Source: Endomicrobium sp.
GTDB lineage: Bacteria > Elusimicrobiota > Endomicrobiia > Endomicrobiales > Endomicrobiaceae
DNA length: 11,441 bases
Direction of reading: 5' to 3'
Assembly (NCBI GenBank): GCA_031273645.1
Contig: JAISRM010000059.1
Coordinates: 1 to 11,441, forward strand
Shown here: positions 1 through 8,100 of the stretch, one piece after another
Layout: each line of letters opens with the position of its first letter
Numbering within the stretch: the stretch's first letter is position 1
Position numbers and translations under genes: made by a program
Notes under the pieces: generated by a model
What the model was told of the DNA's origin: nothing
Seen by the model: the letters and a program-made list of their open reading frames with translations, nothing else
Databases searched by the model: none

Positions 1-453
1 AGGCAGTCTATGAAGGAAAAAGGAATTGAGCCTACCAGAGAAAATCTTATTGTTTTTGGAACAAATTTAAGAGCGCAGTACGGCAACGGCGCGCTTGCAG
101 ACAAAGTCTTGCAAAAAATGCGCAAAGGAGCCGATTACTGCATAACTTCCATAAGGCATCCCGACGAGGTATCCGAGCTTAAAAAAAATCCTGATTTCGT
201 TCTTATAAACGTTGACGCTCCGGCCGCAATCCGCTTTGACAGAATGATAAAAAGAAAAAGGCCGGGAGATCCTCAGACTCTTGAAAAATTTATAGAGCTT
301 GAAAATAAAGAATCGCAGACGCAGGGACCGGGACAACAGCTTTCCAAAACGGCCGCAATGGCCGATATAACTTTTATAAACGATTCTGATTGCGTTGAAA
401 TCTTAAAAACAAAAATTGACGCTCTGCTAAAAAATCTTTCCAAAGTTAAATAA
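1..453 (+). CDS. P-loop nucleotide kinase-like protein, C-terminal part (5' partial)
   Basis: The reading frame is open from the first base (R-Q-S before the first ATG at 10), so the gene almost certainly begins upstream and its P-loop is outside the window. The visible part resembles dephospho-CoA kinase/adenylate kinase-like ATPases of the UPF0200 or deoxynucleotide-monophosphate-kinase type. From the ATG it shows 'KGIEPTRENL' at about residues 4-13, the strand 'CITSIRHPDEV' near 44-54, 'FVLINVDAP' near 63-71, and a lid-like 'RKRPGDPQTLEKF' near 82-94 with closely spaced basic residues. These match the second half of the fold: the base-binding and lid regions. Known for the family: phosphoryl transfer from ATP to a nucleotide or similar acceptor; the substrate here cannot be told. 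It ends one base before the next gene, so the two are probably co-transcribed. Confident about a kinase-like fold, not about the substrate. Confidence 0.7.
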   Translation, partial: RQSMKEKGIEPTRENLIVFGTNLRAQYGNGALADKVLQKMRKGADYCITSIRHPDEVSELKKNPDFVLINVDAPAAIRFDRMIKRKRPGDPQTLEKFIELENKESQTQGPGQQLSKTAAMADITFINDSDCVEILKTKIDALLKNLSKVK

Positions 454-454
454 A

Positions 455-1717
455 ATGTCAGATTATTACGACGTTCTCGTTATAGGAGCCGGACCTTCCG
501 GAATGATCGCCGCAGATACCGCCGGACAACGCAAATTAAAAACGGCTGTCGTTGAAAAAAAATCCCGCCCTGCGATTAAACTTTCCATTACGGGAAAAGG
601 AAAATGCAATTTGACAAACTCCGCCGATATTAAAGATTTCGTCGGAGTTTTCAGAAACGGCAAATTTCTCTACCGCGCTTTTACGGCATTTTCAAATGCC
701 GATCTTATTTCTTATTTTGAAAAACTCGGCGTGCCTTGCGTTCTTGAAAGAGGCGGCAGATATTTTCCGGCAAGCAAAAAAGCTTCCGATATTGCCGATG
801 CTTTAATTAAGGCCGTAAAAAAGAATTGCGAAATTATTTCTTCTTTTAAAGCCGAATCCGTAACTAAAAAAGACGGTCTTTTTTTCGTCCGTTCAGACGG
901 CGGCGCGCAGCTGTCGTCAAAAAAACTGATAGCGGCTTGCGGGGGAATGTCTTATCCTTCGACGGGTTCGCAAGGCGACGGCTACGCTTTTGCAAGATCT
1001 TTCGGACACAGCGTTACTGAACTTTCCGCCGCTCTTGTTCCCATTACTCTTGAATGCGCAAATCTTAAAAATTTGCGCGGGTTAAAACTTAAAAACGTTG
1101 AAGTTTCAGTTTTAAAAGACGGCAATGCGGTTTTAAAAGAATTTGGCGAAATGGAATTTGTTTCTTACGGAGCAGACGGCCCTGTTATTTTAACTTTGAG
1201 TTCTTATATAGGTTTTCAAATACGCAAATCGCCGTTATTTTTATCGCTGAATTTAAAGCCGGCTTTGTCAAAACCGCTGCTCGACAAAAGACTTTCTAAA
1301 GAACTTAACGCTTTTGGACGCGGACAGCTTCAGGAAATGCTTAAAGAACTGCTTCCCGCCCGGCTTATAAGGACTTTTGCAGATTATTGCGGCCTGCAGA
1401 TCACGAAAAAATGCTCGCAGATAAACAGAGAAGAAAGGATTAAGATGTTAGATTCTTTTTACGATATGCGGTTTAAAATTACCGGAGTAAGAGATATAAA
1501 AGAAGCCATTATAACAAGAGGCGGAGTTTCAACAGACGAGATAAATCAGAAAACTATGGAATCAAAACTTGTAAGCGGATTATATTTTTGCGGCGAAATA
1601 TTAGACGTCGATGCTCCGACGGGAGGCTTTAATCTTCAGGCGGCGTTTTCAACCGGATATTTAGCGGGCAGCTCTGCCGCGTCTTTGGAAACAGAAACAG
1701 CGCGGGAAAAATTATGA
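455..1717 (+). CDS. HI0933-family FAD-dependent oxidoreductase (YhiN/BaiN-like flavoprotein)
   Basis: This is a 420-residue flavoprotein of the HI0933/YhiN group, full length for the family. Residues 5-16 form the dinucleotide-binding beta strand and GAGPSG loop, and E34 at the end of the second strand fits ADP-ribose binding. The family signature GKGKCNLTN lies at 47-55. A central 'CGGMSYPSTGSQGDGY' segment follows the usual GG-x-SYP-x-TGS-x-GDGY pattern. The C-terminal FAD-contact motif reads FCGEILDVD (378-386) followed by TGGFNLQ (389-395). Many members are annotated as NAD(P)/FAD-dependent or aminoacetone oxidase family proteins, but the physiological substrate is mostly unknown, so I give none. 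No signal peptide is visible, so it is cytoplasmic. The start at 455 leaves one base after the upstream stop; the ribosome-binding site is weak, which suggests translational coupling. The 3' end overlaps the next start by ATGA. Confidence 0.93.
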   Translation: MSDYYDVLVIGAGPSGMIAADTAGQRKLKTAVVEKKSRPAIKLSITGKGKCNLTNSADIKDFVGVFRNGKFLYRAFTAFSNADLISYFEKLGVPCVLERGGRYFPASKKASDIADALIKAVKKNCEIISSFKAESVTKKDGLFFVRSDGGAQLSSKKLIAACGGMSYPSTGSQGDGYAFARSFGHSVTELSAALVPITLECANLKNLRGLKLKNVEVSVLKDGNAVLKEFGEMEFVSYGADGPVILTLSSYIGFQIRKSPLFLSLNLKPALSKPLLDKRLSKELNAFGRGQLQEMLKELLPARLIRTFADYCGLQITKKCSQINREERIKMLDSFYDMRFKITGVRDIKEAIITRGGVSTDEINQKTMESKLVSGLYFCGEILDVDAPTGGFNLQAAFSTGYLAGSSAASLETETAREKL

Positions 1718-1986
1718 GCGTATTTGAAGCTTTGATGATGATATGTTTTGGCGCCGCATGGCCTTTTTCAATATATAAATCTTATAAATCAAAAAGCAAT
1801 AAAGGCAAAAGTCTTTGGTTTCTTTTCGTGGTTATTTTAGGTTATGCCGGCGGCATTATTCATAAAATTTTATACAATATGGATTATATTATAATTTTAT
1901 ACGCTTTAAATATGATTATGGTTTCAATTGACGCATGCCTTTATTTTAGAAACGGGTATTTGGAAAAATATAAAAAAAACAATTGA
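1714..1986 (+). CDS. Small PQ-loop/SemiSWEET-like membrane protein
   Basis: This 90-residue hydrophobic protein has three predicted helices at about 3-20, 34-52 and 58-78, followed by a lysine-rich tail. That is the size of one triple-helix bundle of the PQ-loop/SemiSWEET/MtN3 superfamily. The first helix ends in W16-P17-F-S-I-Y followed by a positively charged loop ('KSYKSKSNKGKS'), placed like the PQ motif but with WP in place of PQ. Related short proteins are common in anaerobes and are annotated as PQ-loop domain proteins. Known of the family: SemiSWEETs form dimers that move sugars across the inner membrane. Whether this one transports anything is unknown. It starts inside the stop of the flavoprotein gene (ATGA overlap), with GGGA about 6 nt upstream, so it is the third gene of the same run. 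Fold assignment is fair; function is open. Confidence 0.75.
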   Translation: MSVFEALMMICFGAAWPFSIYKSYKSKSNKGKSLWFLFVVILGYAGGIIHKILYNMDYIIILYALNMIMVSIDACLYFRNGYLEKYKKNN

Positions 1987-2011
1987 AAATATAATGTATT
2001 TCCGGTATATT
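1983..2011 (+). promoter_or_regulatory. Putative sigma-70 promoter for the 2336-residue protein gene
   Basis: TTGAAA (1983-1988, five of six to consensus) and TATATT (2006-2011, five of six) are separated by 17 bp. Transcription would start near 2018, leaving a leader of about 40 nt that contains AGGA (2044-2047), 10 nt before the ATG at 2058. The -35 box overlaps the stop codon of the preceding gene. The region is very AT-rich, so chance matches are likely. A second TATAAT at 2025-2030 has no good -35 partner. Confidence 0.45.
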
Positions 2012-2057
2012 TATTTTAAGTATATATAATCATCTTATTTGACAGGATAATATTATT

Positions 2058-2177
2058 ATGAATATGATTTTCTTCAAGAGAACTTTCTGTAAAGGCGCTT
2101 TTTTCAAAAAGATTTTTTCCTGTTTAACCGCATTTGTATTTTTATTTTCATGCATTGCTCCTCATAATCTCAACGCT
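2058..2177 (+). other. Signal peptide of the giant protein
   Basis: Residues 1-40. Lysines and arginine at 7-18 precede a hydrophobic stretch at about 20-33, then a polar region ending NLNA before SSSAS. This suits signal peptidase I cleavage after A40. C32 sits in F-L-F-S-C, but F at -2 makes a poor lipobox, so a lipoprotein is the less likely alternative. Confidence 0.75.
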
Positions 2178-5100
2178 TCAAGCAGCGCCTCAGGCGCAGT
2201 TTTTGCAATAAGAAACGCAGTTCCAAAATCCGCCGGATATATTACAGATATTAACATATCAAATTCCGGCGGAATTTTAATTTATATACAGGATTTGCAC
2301 TGCAACCCCGAAGTGCAGCAAAATATAGCTTCAATTATAACGTCTATCGACAACAATATCGGTATAGACAAAGTCATTTTAGAGGGCGTTCCGCAAGGCA
2401 GGGTTGAAGATAATGTCTTGCAGGCTCTTCCCGAGGAAATGAAATACAAGGTCGTTGAGAATTTATTGGCTAAAGGACTTGTAACGGGCGCCGAAATATA
2501 TTCCGTAAGCGAAAACAAAAAAAACATATACGGCGTTGAAAACTGGGATAAATATCTTGAAAATCTTTACAGAGCTTCCGGTCTTCTCAAAAATAAAAAC
2601 TATGTCTTAAACTCCCTTAAACCTTTTGAAAAAGCCGTAAAAGAAAACGTTAAAAATTCAATAGGCGCTTTGAGCGGTCTTTCGTCGCGCGACAGAAACG
2701 ACAAATGGTATGACGATTTGTTAAAAGCCGAAACCCGCTATTTGCAGTATTTTTACGATTATCCTGATTTGCTGCTCTATCTTGAACTTAGACAGGAAAG
2801 CGGGCAAATCAATTTAAAAAAAGTGCAAAAAGAGCTTGAAAAATACATTTCCGTCTTAAAAAACACCCTCTCTTACAAAGATTATTCAAAAATTTCTGAA
2901 AATAACGCAAATCAGCCCGAATATTTTGAAGCTTTATACGCTATCGTTGAAAAATCCGGCGATAAAGGCGCTTTTGTTAAAGAGTATCCGAATTTGTACG
3001 CATTTTTAAATTATTCCGTCAAAAACAACAAGATAAATCCGCTGGCCATATATGCGCAGGAACAGTCTTATATTGAAAACATAATCGCGCGCGAAAGCGT
3101 CGATTATAATAAATATGAAGACATAACCGTTTTTAAAATGACTTCTCTTTTAAAAAGTTATTTCAGTCTTGAAATGACGGCGGCAGAGTTTGATTATTTT
3201 GAACAAAACCTCGATTTTTATAAAGAAATACTGCGCGCCAAATATCCAAGCTACCGCAGCATTTTTTATCTTCTTGGCAATTTGGAATACCTGAAATATT
3301 ATTGGCTTAATATAGAAAGAAACGACATTTTCCTTGAAACCCTTTACAAATATGCAAACGATACGCCTTCCGGACGCGTCAGCATTTTTGTTTCCGGCGG
3401 ATTTCATACGTCCTTGACCGACGATTTAAAAGAGCGCGGAATATCCTACGCGCTTATTACTCCTGCGGTAAAACAAAATTTTGACAGCGTTGAAGTCTAT
3501 AACAGACTTATTGAAATTAACGCCATGCCGCAAGTTTTGCGCAACGCTTTAACTCCTATTCCTTTTATGCTTGCTGCTTTTAAAGATGTTCCTCAGGAAA
3601 ACAGAAACGTTTATTTTACGCAGCTTATAGATTCAATTATGGAGACGGCAGACGTCCGCTCTCCCGAAGCTTTGCAAACCGCTCTTGAAAATTGGGCAAA
3701 AAACATCGGCGCTATAAAATCTTTTTCCGTTTCCCGCGGCGACAAGTCGTTTGATATAAAAATCAACGGACAGGTTTTAAGTTTTTCTTTAAATAATGGG
3801 AAAGTTGATTTTGCTGCAAGGCAATTGTTCATTCCTTCCGCAAAAAAATATAAGTCGGTAAAAGCCGCCTTAAACGCCGCGCAAATTGTATTTACATCTC
3901 TTCATTCTGCCGGCAAAGAGCTGACTAATAAATCGCTGGGCATGCTTTTGCCAAAAGAATATGTTAACAGCGTTTCCGGAAACGAAGATTTTTTCTTTAT
4001 CAGGCTGTTCCGCTATTATTATGCATTGTCAAAAATTAAACGCCTTGACAAGATGTTTAATTTTAAAAGAAAGGCTTATAAATTTATAGAAGCCGTTTTT
4101 GACAAATCCATAAAAATGAAGAAAGCCAAAGAAATACATATTGATTTTAAAGACGGCAATACTATAAGCGTAATAATAGAAAACGACATAGCGGCCGTTC
4201 TGGAAAGTTCAGGGGGAAATATCAGTGCAATTTTAGAGAGATTGATTATAAACGCCAAAGAGGATCAGTCTTTTGACGGGGTTCCTCCGGTATTTCTGAT
4301 AGGCTCTTCGCCAAGAGCTTCGCATTTATTTGAAAATTATACGGGCATAGGCTATATAACCGTAAACTTTCCGGCTTTGCAGGCGATCTCCGGAGAAAAC
4401 GGCATTGACGATTTAGCGTCGATGAATGTGCGCAGAGCGGTTTTAGAAGCCGGAATTATACACGAGATCTCGCATGAATTTAATCCCAAACTTTCCGGCG
4501 CGCCTTTGGAATTTTTTGAAGAAACGAGAATGATGAAGGACATTGATTATATTATGGAAAGGATCATGGGAATTTACACTTACGAAGAGTTTGACGGAGA
4601 AGATAAAGACTGGGGTGTTTATAATGAATATCTAAGAGACAACATAATTGTTCCGTATATAGAAAAAATTCTCGGAGCGTCAAGGTTTTTTGATAAATTC
4701 CGCAGATACGAAATGTCGCTTGATTCGGTTATAAAAGTGGTTAAGGAAAATAAAAGTATTCCCGACTCCGACCTTAGCCATATGGCAAACAGTTATTTTG
4801 TAAATTCAATGAAAAAACACTCGGAAAAATCCGAAGAAGATCTTAGAAAAAACGAAAAGCATTTTTATGAGCAGGTAATTTTGGATCAAGACAAAGCAAA
4901 TATATCTAAAAAAGAAGAAATACTTTCTTTGTTAAGAACCGTTCCTTCCGCAGTTTCCAAATCTAAAAAAGAGTCTGAAAAAGAAGAATATAATCGGGAA
5001 ATAATAAGCTCTATAAACGCTCTTTCCGATAAATTGGGATCAATTTTAGACTCAATGTCAGTACCTGAGGGAGACATAAACAGTAAAACTGGAGACATAA

Positions 5101-8100
5101 ACAGTAAAACTAAGGTTTTTAAAGATTCCATTATTGATGCCATAGGTCTGCTTGCCGAGTCTTTGCCCGAAAGTCTGTTTGACAGATATTTTTACGACAA
5201 AACTATGACGGCGGGGCATGCTTTGCCGCATTCTCTTGAAACGCTTAGCTATATGCTTGACATATTGTCGAGCGAACAGGACAAATTCGAAGAAATATAC
5301 GGCGTAGTCAAAATGAAAACTATTGTGTACTCGGCTATGCTTCATGATTTGTCATGCATAATTTCAAGAAATAATCATGAATTTAATTCCTGCATTATGA
5401 TAAGAAAGATTTTTAAAAATTTTCCTCAAGGCGACATAGACATTGAAAAATTGACAGAGGTGATGTTAGGGCATAAAAAAGTTAAAGATAATAATCATCC
5501 AAGACCCGAACATGAAAAATATTATATTGCGCGCCTTTTGCACGACGCCGACGCTTTAGACGCCGACATGAATTTCGGGCGTTTATACAATATGAGGAAG
5601 ACGATGAGCCTGACAACCGAAATTCTCGGAAGTTCAATATATAACAGTTCTCTTAAGAAAGAAGAAAGAATTAGACTTATAAAAGAAAATAAATATTTGC
5701 CCATAGACAATGTTGACGGCATAAACGATTTTATGAGGCATTTTTTAAGAAGAAAACCGGAGTTTTATCTTACTCAGGGCGCAAGAAACATAATCGACAG
5801 TTCAAAAGATAAAAAGGAACTCATCGACTTTATAGAATCCCGCAGGTCTGATATGATGGCGATGGGATACACTTCCCGCGACGTGTCAAAAATGATAAAC
5901 ACAATTGAAGAAGTTTTAGATTATTTTAACGAAATTTCTCCTCAAAACCCCATTGACTTTAACAATAAGGCTTCCGCATTTACTGTTAAAAACAGAATAT
6001 ATCTTTTAAAGCAAATGTTTAAAACATATTTCAAGAAGCCGACCGCTTATTTTAAGAACGTAGTGGTAAGCGACGTTCACGGAGGCTATGAAAGGCTTGT
6101 CGAGGTGCTGTCGGAAGTTATAGGCAAGGAAGCCGGGCTGACTTTTGACAATGCAACAGAGAGAATTTACGAAGTGTTGAAAAAATCAAATATAAACGCA
6201 TTGTATTCTTTGGGCGATACGGTAGATAGGGGAGAATATCAATTAAAGGCTCTGGATTTAATGATAAACGCGCATAAATCCGGAAAATTAAGGTACATTG
6301 TCGGAAATCACGATTTATACGCTTTAATGAACATCATGGGCGTACATCTGCCTTTTTATAGAAACTATAACGGTATAGACGAAGACTATAAAGACATGTA
6401 CGGAGAAGTGAGAGAGTTTCTTAAAAACAAACACAAAGAAGACGAAGCTGTCCTGGCAAAAGACAGATCAGAAGACAGGATAAGATATGTCGGCAAAAAT
6501 GAACAAGAAACTCCAATCAATAACGCTGCAAGCAGAAATACATGGGCGGCGGCGCTGGCTTATTATATGTCGATTGCCGCTGAAAACCAGAAGAAAGTAT
6601 GGGCGGCCGCATTTAGTAAAACGGCCAAGCTCTTTGAAGATGTTTATGAAGAGCAACTTGACAACAAAGAGGGTAAGGACGTGCTTAACAGCGCTTCAAA
6701 AGGCAAAAAAAACGGCAGATTTAAAAAAGATCTTTCCTCTGAGGATCTGGCGGCTTTGTCAGATGCCCAAAGGAATGAATATGAACTTAATGTCAGGCTT
6801 AGATTGTGGTGGGCTAAAATTCTTGGGCACAATGTTGGAGTTATGGTATATACGGGGTTGAGAGCTGCCGATAAAATGAGCATAAACTGGTGGAAAGAAA
6901 TGTTGGAAGAACTTGAATATCTTAACGCAAGCGGGCAGTTTTCAAATGAAAAAGAAGCCTATGAAAAAATGAAGCAGCTTATAGGATTGATAATAGAAAC
7001 CCAAACAACCAGAATGATTGCCGAAACCGGCGCGCAAATAACGCTTTCGGGCGATACTGCCGACGTAAATTATGCAGACGCATGGAATCAATTTTTGAAT
7101 TCCGAGTACGTGAAAAACGCTTTAAAGTCGGATTATCTGCGCGCCGCCGCTGAAAATATAATACAAGCCGAAAAGGCAAGAATTGCAGCTCTCGGTCAGA
7201 AAGCTGCAGCCGTAAAAGGCAATTGGATGTGGAGAGTTTTAGATGCCATAATGAAAAATAATTATATAAGCACGGAATGGCAGGCTTTAGACTGGAGTTT
7301 TCATAAAGACTGGGGCGGGGGAAGCGGAGGCTTAATATCGCAGAGAAATAAGGAAATAGAGGCTGAGATTTGCGCAAAATACGGAAAGCCTTCTGTTGAT
7401 AAACTTACAAAACTGCAGAAAAAAGAGCTTGACATAGCCCTTCTTAACTCTTCTTCTTATTTCAGAGACGCAAGAATAAAGAGTTTTGCCGAATTTTTTA
7501 AAGAAAATTTCTTTTTTTACAGGCGCGACGAGTACGGAACTTATTATATGCATTCCATGCTTCCGGTTGACGAATATGGGGATGTTGCGATAGGAAGGTT
7601 TGAAAACGGGAAAGTCGTTACAAAACATCCCGACGGCAAAAGAATAAAAGGACTTGATTATAAAGGCGTCCATTACGAGGGCGAAACTATTTTTGACGGC
7701 TTTGAGGCTATGGCAAAAGACATAAGAGCTTACGATATTGACAAAGGAGATTTAAGCGCAATATACGAAGCTTTTTCAATTATCATTTCCATATACGCAG
7801 ATTTCAGCACGGCAATTAAGCCGGCCGATATAAAAAACACTCATCAGAAAATAGGTTTTTCAAAAATCTTTTCAAGGATGGCAAACGGAGTAATGAGGCT
7901 TACCGTAGGACATAATCCGAGAAATAAAACCGGTTCTCTTGGCATTCACGACGTTGAATTTTTCGGCGACAGATATCTTCAAATTTTGCTGGCCGCAGAC
8001 GACGCCTTTTCAAAAGCTTACGCAAAGCCTAAAGGCAAAGGCACGGCTCTTATATACAGCGGCGAACTTGGGATCGTGCAGACAGGTTTTGAGTCGGGGG

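Noticed and set aside
2039..2068. TTGACA-N18-TATGAT, a strong promoter-like pair over the start of the giant gene
   Set aside because: Transcription would begin near 2075, after the ATG, and no other Met follows before the end of the signal peptide. Probably chance in AT-rich DNA.
2145..2156. Possible lipobox (L-F-S-C, C32) in the giant protein's signal peptide
   Set aside because: Phe at -2 is atypical, and a good signal peptidase I site follows at A40.
6487..6861. 124-residue + strand frame inside the giant gene
   Set aside because: It overlaps the metallophosphoesterase module in another frame, has no ribosome-binding site I can see, and its sequence is low in hydrophobic structure; a shadow frame.
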